Assembly (NCBI RefSeq): GCF_019623905.1
Contig: NZ_CP069370.1
Location: forward strand, 1,674,001-1,738,000
DNA length: 64,000 nt
Direction: 5' to 3'
Source: Neotabrizicola shimadae
GTDB lineage: Bacteria > Pseudomonadota > Alphaproteobacteria > Rhodobacterales > Rhodobacteraceae
Part shown: piece after piece, positions 1-9,110 of the stretch
Numbering within the stretch: the stretch's first letter is position 1
How the letters are laid out: every line of letters begins with the position of its first letter
The notes under the pieces: generated by a model
Databases searched by the model: none
Told to the model about the DNA's origin: nothing
Seen by the model: the letters and a program-made list of their open reading frames with translations, nothing else
Position numbers and translations under genes: made by a program

Positions 1-2
1 GG

Positions 3-1274
3 GTGTCGTCGACCTTCCGCTACTGGGGCGACGACCGGACCATCTATGTCCATCACGGCAAGGGCGGGCGGACCTGGGACATCGACGGCAACAATTATGT
101 CGATTACCGGCTGGGTTACGGCCCGGCGATCCTGGGCTATGCCGACGACCGCGTGGACGAGGCGGCGCGCAGGGGGATGGAAGTGGGCGGGGTCTTTGCC
201 CTGTCGACCGAGCGCGAGCTGATCGTGGCCGACCGCATTTCCAAGATGGTGCCGGCGGCGGAGCTGGTACGATTCTCGAACTCGGGCACCGAGGCGGTGA
301 TGGCGGCGCTGCGGTTGGCCCGCGCCTATACGGGGCGCGAGAGCTATCTGCTGGTGGAAGGCGGCTATCATGGGTTGTTCGACGCTGCGATGTGGATGTC
401 GAACATGGAGGAATGGGACCTGGGGTCGAACACCGACCCGGAGCTTGTTCCTTACGGCAAGGGCATTCCCCAGACGGTGAAGAAGCTGGCCCACATCACA
501 CCGATGAACGATTTCCAGCGGCTGGAGGATGTGTTCGCCCGCCATGGCGACACATTCGCCGCCATGCTGATCGAGCCGATCCAGGGAAATTGCTGTTCGA
601 TCATGGCGCAGGCTGCCTATGTGCAACTGGCGCGTGAGCTTTGCACGAAGCATGGCGTGATGCTGATCATCGACGAGGTGAAGTCGGGCTTCCGCGTCGG
701 CAAGGGTGGCATCCAGGGCATCATGGGGGTGACACCGGATATCACCACCTTCGCCAAGGCGGTGGCGAACGGCTATCCGATCTCGGTCGTGGCGGGGCGC
801 GAAGAGGTGATGCGCACGTTCCGCTATGGCGGGGCCTCGCACGGGGGAACGTACACGGCCCATTCGGTTTCGCTGGCGGCGGCGGAAGAATGCCTGCGCA
901 TCCTGGATGAAACCCCGGCGCTGGAGACGCTTGCCAACTACGGCGAGCGGCTGAAGGCGGGGATTTCCGACATCCTGAACGCGCGCAAGATCGTGCATTC
1001 CTATACCGGGCATCCCTCGATGTTCGGCCTGTTCTTCGCGGAAACCCCACCGGACAACTACCGCGACTGGAAGACCTCGGACTACTCGTTCTACGACCAG
1101 ATGGCGTACTATCTGCACGATCTGGGCGTGATCTGCGAACCCGACAGTCGCGAGCCCTGGTTCATGTGCGAGGCGCATGGCCTGGACGAAACCTGCCTGA
1201 CCGACACGCTGAAGGCGGTCGACATGGCGGTGGACCTGACGCTCCAGCACATCGAGGACACGGCGGCAGAATGA
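3..1274 (+). CDS. Class III PLP-dependent aminotransferase (GSA-aminomutase-like), 5' end probably cut off
   Basis: A fold-type I, class III aminotransferase resembling glutamate-1-semialdehyde aminomutases. The sequence shows the PLP lysine context TTFAKAVANGYP (Lys about 252 of the visible frame), the upstream IDEVKSGFR segment that contacts the cofactor ring, and the SNSGTEAVMAALRLARA phosphate-binding stretch. The 423 visible residues start close to the conserved RYW-GDD region. Family members usually carry 15-30 more N-terminal residues, so the GTG at position 3 is probably not the true start. The stop overlaps the next ATG (ATGA), so it is cotranslated with the FAD oxidoreductases. The context argues for catabolic amino transfer from an imported amine rather than tetrapyrrole synthesis. 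The substrate is not deducible. Confidence 0.85.
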   Translation: MSSTFRYWGDDRTIYVHHGKGGRTWDIDGNNYVDYRLGYGPAILGYADDRVDEAARRGMEVGGVFALSTERELIVADRISKMVPAAELVRFSNSGTEAVMAALRLARAYTGRESYLLVEGGYHGLFDAAMWMSNMEEWDLGSNTDPELVPYGKGIPQTVKKLAHITPMNDFQRLEDVFARHGDTFAAMLIEPIQGNCCSIMAQAAYVQLARELCTKHGVMLIIDEVKSGFRVGKGGIQGIMGVTPDITTFAKAVANGYPISVVAGREEVMRTFRYGGASHGGTYTAHSVSLAAAEECLRILDETPALETLANYGERLKAGISDILNARKIVHSYTGHPSMFGLFFAETPPDNYRDWKTSDYSFYDQMAYYLHDLGVICEPDSREPWFMCEAHGLDETCLTDTLKAVDMAVDLTLQHIEDTAAE

Positions 1275-2887
1275 CTTATGATGCGGTGATCCTGGGCGCG
1301 GGGCACAACGGCCTTGTCGCGGCCTGCTACCTGGCGCGGGCGGGGCTGAAGGTCTGCGTGGTGGAGAAGAACGACTGGATCGGCGGCGCGGCGGTTTCGC
1401 GCGAGCTGTATCCGGGCTTCACCTATTCCAACTGTTCCTATGTGTCGTCCCTGTTCCGCCCCGAGATCATGCGGGATCTGGAACTGCCGAAATATGGGCT
1501 GCAGGTTTTGCCCTATGAAGGCGGTGCGGTGTTCATGGAAGGTGGCGACTACCTGGGCATGTTCCGCGACCATGACGCGAACCGCCGGGAATTCGCCCGC
1601 CATTCGAAGCGCGATGCTGAAGCCTATGACCGCTATTCCCGCGACGTGCTGCGGCACTGCCGGTTCATCCGCCCCACCCTGCTGCGCACGCCCGCCGATC
1701 CGTCCAGCTTCCGCCCGCGCGACATTTCCGAACTGGCCTGGCTGGGCAAGCAATTGTTCGGCATGTCCGAGCGGCAGATGGAGGACACCATCCGCTTCTG
1801 GACCATGTCGATCAGCGATTTCCTGGACGGCTATTTCGAGCATCCGGTGATCAAGGCCTATCTCGCGGTTTCGGCCATCATCGGCACCGCCTTGGGTCCG
1901 ATGTCGCCGGGGTCGGCCTATGTGCTGCTTCATCACTACATGGGCGACGTGGATGGCAACGTCGGCGCCTGGGGCTTTGCCCGGGGCGGCATGGGGTCGA
2001 TCACCAAGGCGCTGGCGGCCAGCCTGAAGGCCAAGGGCGGCGAGATCCGCACCGGATCGGGCGTGGAGCAGATCCTGGTGAAGGACGGTCGCGCGGTAGG
2101 CGTGGCGCTTGCCAATGGCGACGAAATCAGGGGCAAGCGCATCGTGTCCAACATGGATGTGAAGCGGACCTTCCTGAAACATGTGGACGAACGGGAACTG
2201 CCCTCGTCCTTCGTGAAGCGGGTCAAGGCGTTCAAGATCCGGGGGTCCTCGGGCAAGCTGAACATCGCGCTGGACCGGGCGCCGCATTTCCCGGCCCTGC
2301 CGGAAGGCGCACCCAACATCCGGGGCGACCTGCATTTCACCGATTCCATCGAGAAGATGGAACGCGCCTATGACGACTGGAAAGCCGGGCATTTCAGCGC
2401 CGATCCGTTCCAGGACATGATGATCCCCACGATGATCGACCCGACGATGACCCCGCCGGGCAAGCACTTCATGTCGTGCTTCGTGCAGTATGCCCCGCCC
2501 AAGATCGAGGGGAACGACTGGACGGATGCGGACCGCGACGCCTTTGGCAAGACCTGCATCGACCAGATCGAGAAGTATGCGCCGGGGTTCAGGGACTCGA
2601 TCCTGCACGTCGAGGTGCGCACCCCGCGCGAGTTGGAGGCCGAAGTCGGGCTGACCGAGGGCAACATCTTCCAGGGCGAGCTGACCTTCGACCAGTTGCT
2701 CTTCAACCGGCCGGTGCCTGGCTATGCGCAATATCGCAGTCCGATCAAGGATCTGTGGATATGCGGGTCCTCCACCCATCCGGGCGGCGGGGTCATGGGG
2801 GCGCCGGGGCGCAACGCTGCGGCCGAGATTCTGCGCGACATGCACGCGCCTGCCAAAGACATGAGTGAAGCCTATGCCGTCCTCTGA
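1271..2887 (+). CDS. FAD-dependent oxidoreductase, phytoene-dehydrogenase-like superfamily (first copy)
   Basis: 538 residues. The N-terminal Rossmann motif is VILGAGHNGLVAACYLARAG followed by the acidic EKNDWIGG segment, and the C-terminal FAD motif is CGSSTHPGGGVMGAPGRNA. This pattern is typical of the crtI/amine-oxidase-like superfamily, whose members oxidise C-C or C-N bonds. The ATG at 1271 overlaps the aminotransferase stop and begins right at the dinucleotide fold, so longer in-frame starts are unlikely. It is followed by a paralogue, suggesting a two-subunit or two-step oxidation. No carotenoid genes are nearby, so a pigment role is unlikely; oxidation of an amine or N-methyl intermediate is an inference from neighbours. 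Confidence 0.85.
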   Translation: MTYDAVILGAGHNGLVAACYLARAGLKVCVVEKNDWIGGAAVSRELYPGFTYSNCSYVSSLFRPEIMRDLELPKYGLQVLPYEGGAVFMEGGDYLGMFRDHDANRREFARHSKRDAEAYDRYSRDVLRHCRFIRPTLLRTPADPSSFRPRDISELAWLGKQLFGMSERQMEDTIRFWTMSISDFLDGYFEHPVIKAYLAVSAIIGTALGPMSPGSAYVLLHHYMGDVDGNVGAWGFARGGMGSITKALAASLKAKGGEIRTGSGVEQILVKDGRAVGVALANGDEIRGKRIVSNMDVKRTFLKHVDERELPSSFVKRVKAFKIRGSSGKLNIALDRAPHFPALPEGAPNIRGDLHFTDSIEKMERAYDDWKAGHFSADPFQDMMIPTMIDPTMTPPGKHFMSCFVQYAPPKIEGNDWTDADRDAFGKTCIDQIEKYAPGFRDSILHVEVRTPRELEAEVGLTEGNIFQGELTFDQLLFNRPVPGYAQYRSPIKDLWICGSSTHPGGGVMGAPGRNAAAEILRDMHAPAKDMSEAYAVL

Positions 2888-4424
2888 TGCGATCGTGATC
2901 GGCGGGGGCACCAACGGCCTCGCCTGTGCCTTCCGGCTGGCCGGATCGGGCCGCAAGGTGACCGTCCTGGAAGCTTCGGGCGCCCTTGGTGGCGGGGCGG
3001 CGGGCTGGAACTTCGCACCGGGCTACCGTGCGCCGGGGCTGGCCCATCTGGTGAACTTGCTGGATGCGCGGGTGGCACGGGCGATGGACCTGTCGGCGCA
3101 GGGCCTGAGCCTTTTGCCCATCGCCACAACGGCGGTATCGGGCACGGGCGACCACCTGGTGATGGAGGGCGCCTATGGCGCGCGGCTGACGGGCGACGTC
3201 AGCGCCCAGGACCGCCTGGCCTGGGAGGCGCTTCGTGCGCAATTGATGGCCTTTGCCAGTGTGCTGGAGCCATTCAAGGCCCTGCCCCCGCCGCGGCTGT
3301 CGGCCAATGGCGGCAATGACTGGGCCAAGCTGGCCAAGCTGGGCCTGGGCGTGCGGATGCTGGGCAAGGACCAGTTCCGCGAATTCCTTCGCATGATCCT
3401 GATCAACATCTGGGACGTGGCGCAGGACGAGTTGACCGACGACCGGCTGAAGGCGGTGCTGGGGTTTGACGCGACGCTTGGCGCCTGGATGGGGCCGCGC
3501 TCGCCCAACTCGCTGATCCTTCTGCTGAACCGGCTGGCGGGCGAGGTGAACGGGCAGAAAGCGGCGCTGGCCTGGGCGCGCGGTGGCACGGGTTCCGTTG
3601 CCGAAGCCATGGCCAAGGCGGTGGCCGCCAAGGGTGTGACGGTGCTGCGCGACGCGCGGGTTGAACGCCTGGTGTTCGAGGCGGAACAGGTCGCGGGGGT
3701 GCGCTTGTCGAATGGGGAGGTGCTGCACGCCGGGCTGGTCGTTTCGGCCATCAGTCCCAAGACCACGCTCTTGCATCTGGCCGGGCCGCGGCATCTGGAC
3801 ACTGGCCTCATCAACGATGTGCGCCACCAGAAATCGCGGGGTGCCGCTGCCAAGCTGCATCTGGCGCTGACCGCCAAGCCCGACTTCCGCGGTGCCGACC
3901 TGCGGTCGCGGCTTGTGCTGGCGCCGACGCTGAACGCCGTCGAACTGGCGTTCAACCCGGTGAAATACGGGCAGGTGCCCGACAGGCCGGTGATGGAGGT
4001 GGTGGTGCCCTCTGCCTTCGAGAGTGGCCATGCCCCCGAGGGCGGACATGTCCTGTCGGCCGTGGTTCAGTTCGCGCCGCATGATCCGAAGGACCGGGCA
4101 GCAGCGAAGGCGGCGATGCTGGAGAACGCTCTGGCGGTGCTGGAAGACCACGCCCCCGGCCTGCGCGACAGCATCGCCCATGTCGAATTCCTGATGCCCT
4201 GGGAGATCGAGGAGCGCTTCGGCATGATTGGCGGCAACTGGCACCATGGCGAGCTGGCGGTGGAGCAGATGCTGTTCCTGCGCCCGGTGCCGGGCATCGC
4301 GCAGTATCAGACTCCGCTTCCCGGCCTGTGGCTGGCCTCGGCCGGCAGCCATCCCGGCGGCGGCATTTCCGGCGCGGCGGGCTGGAACGCCGCCGAGCGC
4401 ATCATCCGCGAGGTGCGGGCATGA
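2874..4424 (+). CDS. FAD-dependent oxidoreductase, phytoene-dehydrogenase-like superfamily (second copy)
   Basis: About 516 residues, a diverged paralogue of the preceding gene. It has the N-terminal motif IVIGGGTNGLACAFRLAGSG with the acidic LEASGALGGG segment, and the C-terminal motif SAGSHPGGGISGAAGWNAA. The frame opens within the end of the upstream gene: either GTG at 2865 or ATG at 2874 would serve, and neither has a strong ribosome site, so coupling to upstream translation is likely. I chose the ATG because it sits a few residues before the FAD fold. Tandem homologous flavoproteins next to a GcvT-like protein recall the two-flavoprotein or flavoprotein-plus-folate logic of dimethylglycine/sarcosine oxidation, but the fold here is of the phytoene-dehydrogenase type. 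Confidence 0.82.
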   Translation: MPSSDAIVIGGGTNGLACAFRLAGSGRKVTVLEASGALGGGAAGWNFAPGYRAPGLAHLVNLLDARVARAMDLSAQGLSLLPIATTAVSGTGDHLVMEGAYGARLTGDVSAQDRLAWEALRAQLMAFASVLEPFKALPPPRLSANGGNDWAKLAKLGLGVRMLGKDQFREFLRMILINIWDVAQDELTDDRLKAVLGFDATLGAWMGPRSPNSLILLLNRLAGEVNGQKAALAWARGGTGSVAEAMAKAVAAKGVTVLRDARVERLVFEAEQVAGVRLSNGEVLHAGLVVSAISPKTTLLHLAGPRHLDTGLINDVRHQKSRGAAAKLHLALTAKPDFRGADLRSRLVLAPTLNAVELAFNPVKYGQVPDRPVMEVVVPSAFESGHAPEGGHVLSAVVQFAPHDPKDRAAAKAAMLENALAVLEDHAPGLRDSIAHVEFLMPWEIEERFGMIGGNWHHGELAVEQMLFLRPVPGIAQYQTPLPGLWLASAGSHPGGGISGAAGWNAAERIIREVRA

Positions 4425-5614
4425 AACCCATGGCCAAGACACATTTCCGCACCCCCCTGCTGCAGACGCCGTTCCATGCGCGCACAGCGGCGGCGAACAA
4501 GCTGAACGAGTGGGGGCACTGGGCGGGCTATACCACCGCGCTGGTCTACGACGACGAGGCGATGGAATACACCGCCATCCGCAACGCGGCCTCGGTCTAT
4601 GACCTTTGCCCGATGGTGAAGTACCGTATCACCGGGCCGGATGCGGCCGATTACCTGAACCGCCTGACGGTCAGGAACGCGGCCAAGCTGTCGGTGGGCG
4701 GGGTGCATTACACCGTCTGGTGTGACGATGCCGGAAAACTGGTGGATGACGGGACCCTGTTCCGGCTGGGGCGAGACGATTACCGCATCTGCTGCCAGGA
4801 ACGGCATCTGCCGTGGCTGCTGGATTCCGCCTTCGGGTTTGACGTGAAGATCGTCGAGGAAACCGAAGATATCGCGGCGCTTTCCCTGCAAGGCCCGTGC
4901 ACGGCGGCCGTGCTGGAGGCGGCGGGGTTTCCGGTCTGGACCCTGAAGCCGTTCCGCATGGCCTCCTTCGACTTCGAGGGCGGCACGCTCACGGTTTCGC
5001 GCACCGGGTTTACCGGCGATCTGGGCTATGAACTCTGGATTGCGCCGAAACTGGCGCTGAAGCTGTGGGATCACCTGTTCGAGGCAGGCAAGCCCTGGGG
5101 CATCCGGCCCATCGGCACCAATGCGCTGAACCTGGCCCGGATCGAGGCCGGGTTCATCATCACCAACATGGATTTCGTGCCTGCCCACCAGGCGGTTCGC
5201 GAGGATCGCGTGCGCTCGCCCCTGGAAATGGGGCTGGACTGGATGATCGACTGGACCAAGGGGCACTTCACCGGCAAGCGCGCGCTTCTGGCCGAGAAGG
5301 AGGCCAAGTCCTCGAAATGGGCGCTGGTGGGCCTGGACATAGAGGGCAATGTCAGCGCCGAGGGTTCGCTGATCTATCACAACAAGAAGACCGAAGCGGG
5401 CTTCATCACCGCCGCCGCCTGGTCGCCCATCACCAAGCGTAACCTGGCGCTGGCGCATGTGGAACGGAAGTGGTTGGCGGGCGGAAATCTCTGGGTTGAA
5501 ATCTACGCCCTGCGCGAGCTGCAATATGTCAAGTTGATGTTGCCGGTGACGATTGTCGAGCGGCCGTTCTTCAACCCCGACCGCAAGCGCTCCACACCGC
5601 CGGGGAGGTTCTGA
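4421..5614 (+). CDS. GcvT-like aminomethyltransferase family protein (probable folate-dependent demethylase)
   Basis: 397 residues of the glycine-cleavage T-protein/YgfZ superfamily. The segments around 30-60 (EYTAIRNAASVYDLCPMVKY), LQGPCTAAVLEAAG and SRTGFTGDLGYELWI match the family, with a C-terminal barrel domain at about 290-390. Established relatives move one-carbon units from N-, O- or S-methyl groups to tetrahydrofolate (GcvT, dimethylglycine and sarcosine enzymes, LigM-type O-demethylases, DmdA). The start ATG at 4421 overlaps the upstream stop. Downstream are Rieske oxygenases, which often demethylate quaternary amines, so a methyl-accepting role in catabolism is a reasonable inference. 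It does not look like the lone gcvT of a glycine-cleavage operon because gcvH and gcvP are absent. Confidence 0.82.
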   Translation: MKPMAKTHFRTPLLQTPFHARTAAANKLNEWGHWAGYTTALVYDDEAMEYTAIRNAASVYDLCPMVKYRITGPDAADYLNRLTVRNAAKLSVGGVHYTVWCDDAGKLVDDGTLFRLGRDDYRICCQERHLPWLLDSAFGFDVKIVEETEDIAALSLQGPCTAAVLEAAGFPVWTLKPFRMASFDFEGGTLTVSRTGFTGDLGYELWIAPKLALKLWDHLFEAGKPWGIRPIGTNALNLARIEAGFIITNMDFVPAHQAVREDRVRSPLEMGLDWMIDWTKGHFTGKRALLAEKEAKSSKWALVGLDIEGNVSAEGSLIYHNKKTEAGFITAAAWSPITKRNLALAHVERKWLAGGNLWVEIYALRELQYVKLMLPVTIVERPFFNPDRKRSTPPGRF

Positions 5615-6753
5615 TGACCGAGCACCGACATCCGCAATCGCCGATCATGGATCACTGCCCGGCAACATTGCCGGCCCATGCCTATTTCGACGCGGACTGG
5701 TACCGACGCGAATTGCGCACGATCTGGGCGCGCAACTGGGTCTGGGCCGGCCGCCTGAACGACCTGAAACCCGGAACGATGCAGCGCCGGCAAGTGGGCG
5801 AGGCGAGCGTCATCCTGTGCCGCACGGCCGAGGGCGATGTGTCGGCCTTCCACAATGTCTGCCGTCACCGCGGCGCCGAGCTTTGCGCGAAGGCCGAGCA
5901 GCCGATGGGCAAGCTTGTCACCTGCAAGTATCACTCCTGGGCCTATGCCGCCCGCGACGGTCGCCTGGTGGCGGTTGGCCATGCAAACCCGACACAGGAT
6001 TTCGACCGCTCGAAGCATGGCCTTGCGCCGGTCTCGGTGAAGGTCTGGAACGGCTTCATGTTCCTCAACCTCGATCCGCAGGCAGGCGACCTTGAGCCCG
6101 ACACCGGGCTTTCCGCGCTGGACAACTGGCCGATGGACAGCCTGGTGACCGGCCACCGCTCGGTCAACGAAGTGAGGGGGAACTGGAAGATACTCTGGGA
6201 GAACTACAACGAATGCCTGCATTGCGCGAGCATTCACCTCGAACTCAGCGACCTGGTGCCGATCTACAAGAAGGGCATCATGAGCCAGAACGAGGAACCG
6301 GACTGGACGCCCGAGGATGATCTGCGCCCGACGCTGCGCCCCGGTGCCGCGACATGGACTCTGTCGGGCGCGCCCTGCGGGCCGGAATTCCCCGGCCTGA
6401 CGCGGTCGCAGCGTGAGGCGGGCTTCCTGTTCGTGACTCTCTACCCCACCGTCTTCATCGTCGCCCATGTCGATTACGTTCGCGCCATCGCGTTCGAGCC
6501 GTTGGGGCCGGAACTGACCCGGGTCACGGCGGAATGGTACTTCCCGCAGGAAACCCTGGATCAGCCGCGCTTTGACGCCGCCGAAGTGGCGGCCTTCGCC
6601 AAGATCGTGCTGGCGCAGGATGCCGAGGTGGTGGAACTGAACCAGCGCGGCCTGCACTCGCCTGCCTACAGCGCCGGCCGCCTGATGCCAGAGGAATACG
6701 CGATCCGCGATTTCGACCGCTGGGTGCTGCGTGAAATGGAGACGTCGCCATGA
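5614..6753 (+). CDS. Rieske [2Fe-2S] non-heme iron oxygenase, alpha subunit (first copy)
   Basis: 379 residues. The Rieske cluster ligands are visible as Cys83-x-His85 (NVCRHRG) and Cys104-x2-His107 (CKYH). The catalytic mononuclear iron site is in ENYNECLHC-ASIH, with His203 and His208 and a preceding Glu200; the third ligand is probably the Asp of AQDAEVVELNQRG near the end. The NYxECxHC pattern resembles oxygenases acting on quaternary ammonium compounds (GbcA/CntA/Stc2 type) more than benzene dioxygenases; that subfamily call is inference. No ferredoxin or reductase partner is encoded nearby, so electrons must come from elsewhere. It starts at ATG 5614 overlapping the upstream TGA. Confidence 0.88.
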   Translation: MTEHRHPQSPIMDHCPATLPAHAYFDADWYRRELRTIWARNWVWAGRLNDLKPGTMQRRQVGEASVILCRTAEGDVSAFHNVCRHRGAELCAKAEQPMGKLVTCKYHSWAYAARDGRLVAVGHANPTQDFDRSKHGLAPVSVKVWNGFMFLNLDPQAGDLEPDTGLSALDNWPMDSLVTGHRSVNEVRGNWKILWENYNECLHCASIHLELSDLVPIYKKGIMSQNEEPDWTPEDDLRPTLRPGAATWTLSGAPCGPEFPGLTRSQREAGFLFVTLYPTVFIVAHVDYVRAIAFEPLGPELTRVTAEWYFPQETLDQPRFDAAEVAAFAKIVLAQDAEVVELNQRGLHSPAYSAGRLMPEEYAIRDFDRWVLREMETSP

Positions 6754-7967
6754 CCGACCACCCAATGCAGGGCCTGTCCGTGCCGAATGACTGGGACCGC
6801 CGGGGACTTCCGGCCTGGACCTATCACTCCCCTGCCCTGTTCGAGCTGGAAAAGCAGAAGCTGTTCCTGACCCACTGGCAGGTCGCGGGCCATCAGAACG
6901 ACATCCCTGCGCCGGGCGACTGGCTGGGGTTCGAGCTTCTGGGCGAACGCGCCATCGTGATGCGTGGCCAGGACGGGGTGGTCCGGGCCTTCCACAACCT
7001 TTGCCGCCACCGGGGCGCGCGGGTGGTCGAGGGGGTGCAGGGTCATTGCCGGGGCGCTCTGGTCTGCCCGTTCCACGGCTGGGTCTACAACACCGACGGC
7101 ACATTGCGCGGCGTGTCGCAGCCCGCCACCTTCTCGAACCTGGACAAGGCGAAGTTCGGGCTGAAGCCGGTGGAGCTGGACATCTTCCACGGCTTCCTGT
7201 TCATCCGGTTCCACCCCGGCCCCCAACCTAAGGTGGCCGAGCTTCTGGCGCCCTATGACGCGGATTTTGCGGCCTATCGCAGCGAGGGTCTTCTTCCGGT
7301 CGATGTGCCGGACTGGACGACCGAATTGCCGGTCAACTGGAAGTCCATCCGCGACGTGGACAACGAGGGCTATCATGTCCCCCTTGCTCACCCGGCGCTG
7401 CAGGACCTGTATGGCCGCGACTACCGCGATATCTATCTGCCCGGCGACCTGCATGTCTCGGTCGGGCAGTTCGGCGACCGGCCGGCGCGGCTGTGGTCGG
7501 TGAAGCAGTACAATGCGGTGCGCCCCGAACAGGACTGGCTGCCCCCACACCTGCGCAAGGCCTGGACGTATTACGGCCTGTTCCCGAACACTGTCTTCGC
7601 CTTTACGCCGGAAGGCGCGCAGTTCTATCAGGACATTCCGCTGTCGGCCCGGCGCACCCGACTGACTGCGCGCACCTATCGCCAGCCTGGCGAGGACCGG
7701 GCGACGCGCCTTGCCCGCTATCTCGCGTCGCGCATCGACCGCGACACCTCGGCAGAGGATCAGCAACTGTCGATCTGGTCGGACGAATCCATGCTGTCCT
7801 CGGCTTTCGAGGGCTTTCACCTTTCGGACCTGGAATGGGGTCTGCGCCGGCATCATGATGCGCTGCGGCGCCTGATCCCGGTAATGACGCTGCCGGAACC
7901 GCCCATTGAAGCGGACGTAGCGGCAAGGAATGCCGAATTGATTGGACAGACAGAATCCAGCGGCTAA
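6750..7967 (+). CDS. Rieske [2Fe-2S] non-heme iron oxygenase, alpha subunit (second copy)
   Basis: 405 residues, a second and clearly different Rieske oxygenase. Cluster ligands are Cys85-x-His87 (NLCRHRG) and Cys106-x2-His109 (CPFHGW). The iron site is in DVDNEGYHVPLAH with His209 and His214. It overlaps the previous gene by 4 nt, so both are made together. Two Rieske alpha subunits in one operon, without a beta subunit or reductase, suggest either sequential oxidations or two substrates. The final codons lie 38 nt before the periplasmic binding protein gene, the first clear gap in the operon. Confidence 0.88.
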   Translation: MTDHPMQGLSVPNDWDRRGLPAWTYHSPALFELEKQKLFLTHWQVAGHQNDIPAPGDWLGFELLGERAIVMRGQDGVVRAFHNLCRHRGARVVEGVQGHCRGALVCPFHGWVYNTDGTLRGVSQPATFSNLDKAKFGLKPVELDIFHGFLFIRFHPGPQPKVAELLAPYDADFAAYRSEGLLPVDVPDWTTELPVNWKSIRDVDNEGYHVPLAHPALQDLYGRDYRDIYLPGDLHVSVGQFGDRPARLWSVKQYNAVRPEQDWLPPHLRKAWTYYGLFPNTVFAFTPEGAQFYQDIPLSARRTRLTARTYRQPGEDRATRLARYLASRIDRDTSAEDQQLSIWSDESMLSSAFEGFHLSDLEWGLRRHHDALRRLIPVMTLPEPPIEADVAARNAELIGQTESSG

Positions 7968-8005
7968 CCTTCGACACAAAATATGATCAAAACGGGGAGC
8001 ACGAG

Positions 8006-9106
8006 ATGAAACTGAGCCGCCGCACGGCACTTGTCACCTTGGGCAGCGCCTTGGCGATGCCTTGGGTCCGCCCGTCCTGGGCGCAATCGGGCAGCGTGAA
8101 CGTCTACAACTGGGCCGATTACATCGGCGAGACGACGCTGGATGATTTCACCGCCGCAACCGGCATCGGGGTCAACTACGACCTCTATGGCAGCGCCGAA
8201 GAGATGCAGGCCAAGATGCTGGCGGGCTCCACCGGCTATGACGTGGTGGTGATGGCGGGCCAGTCCATGCCGCAGTTCAACAAGGCGGGCATCTATCAGG
8301 TGCTGGACCGTTCGAAGCTGCCGAACTGGAAGAACCTTGATCCCGAGATCATGAAGATCGTCGAAGGCTACGATCCGGGCAACGAGCACAGCGTGCCCTA
8401 CATGTGGGGCTCGGTCGGGTTCACCTTCAACCTGGACATGGTGAAGGAACGTCTGCCCGATGCCGACCTTTCGGACCTGGGAACGATCTTCAACCCCGAG
8501 AACGCGGCCAAGCTGGCGGATTGCGGGATCTCGATCCTCGATAGCCCGACCGACATTGGCTATGCGGTGATGAGCTGGCTGGGCATCGACCCGAACAAAG
8601 CAGGACCGGCGGAGTATGCGCGGCTGATCGAGGCGTTCAAGCCGATCCGCGAGTACATCACGACCTTCGACAACGGCAACTACCTGAACACCATCCCGAA
8701 TGGCGAGCTGTGCGTCGCGAACACCTGGTCGGGCGACTACGCCGTGGCCAAGGCCCGCGCGGCAGAGGCCGGGATCGAGATGAACCTGGCCTACCATGTG
8801 CCCAAGACCGGTGCCCCGGCGTGGTTCGATCTGCTGGCCATCCCGGCCGATGCGCCCAGCACCGACAACGCGTACAAGTTCATCGACTTCATGATGCAGC
8901 CCGAGGTCATTGCGGCGGCAACCAACTTCACCGGCTATGCCAACGCGAATGCCGCGGCGAAGCCTTTTGTCGATCCGGCCATCCTGAACGACCCGGCGAT
9001 CTACCCCGACCACGATACGCTGAGCCGGATGTACACGCCGTTGCCGATGACCGACGAACAGGAGCGTGACCTGACGCGCGCCTGGGCCGAAATCAAGGCC
9101 GGCTGA
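8006..9106 (+). CDS. Periplasmic polyamine-type substrate-binding protein (PotD/PotF family)
   Basis: 366 residues with a twin-arginine-like and hydrophobic export signal (MKLSRRTALVTLGSALAMPW, cleavage probably after SWA). The mature start VNVYNWADYIGE is the hallmark of the spermidine/putrescine-binding family, and TWSGDYAVAKARA and the PNGELCVA region also fit. A ribosome site (GGGGAG) lies about 9 nt before the ATG. It delivers ligand to the permeases encoded downstream. The family also binds other small cationic compounds, so the true ligand may be the N-methylated or amine substrate of the upstream enzymes rather than a classical polyamine. Confidence 0.9.
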   Translation: MKLSRRTALVTLGSALAMPWVRPSWAQSGSVNVYNWADYIGETTLDDFTAATGIGVNYDLYGSAEEMQAKMLAGSTGYDVVVMAGQSMPQFNKAGIYQVLDRSKLPNWKNLDPEIMKIVEGYDPGNEHSVPYMWGSVGFTFNLDMVKERLPDADLSDLGTIFNPENAAKLADCGISILDSPTDIGYAVMSWLGIDPNKAGPAEYARLIEAFKPIREYITTFDNGNYLNTIPNGELCVANTWSGDYAVAKARAAEAGIEMNLAYHVPKTGAPAWFDLLAIPADAPSTDNAYKFIDFMMQPEVIAAATNFTGYANANAAAKPFVDPAILNDPAIYPDHDTLSRMYTPLPMTDEQERDLTRAWAEIKAG

Positions 9107-9110
9107 CAAA

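Noticed and set aside
2865-4424. Annotating the two FAD enzymes as carotenoid phytoene desaturases
   Set aside because: No crtB, crtE or other pigment genes are nearby and the catabolic context differs; only superfamily membership is supported.
1109-4442. Two long minus-strand frames opposite the FAD oxidoreductases
   Set aside because: Shadows of coding frames; no start signal or family resemblance.
4421-5614. Calling the GcvT-like gene dmdA (DMSP demethylase)
   Set aside because: Family-level similarity only; the sequence does not show DmdA-specific features and the neighbours point to amine metabolism.
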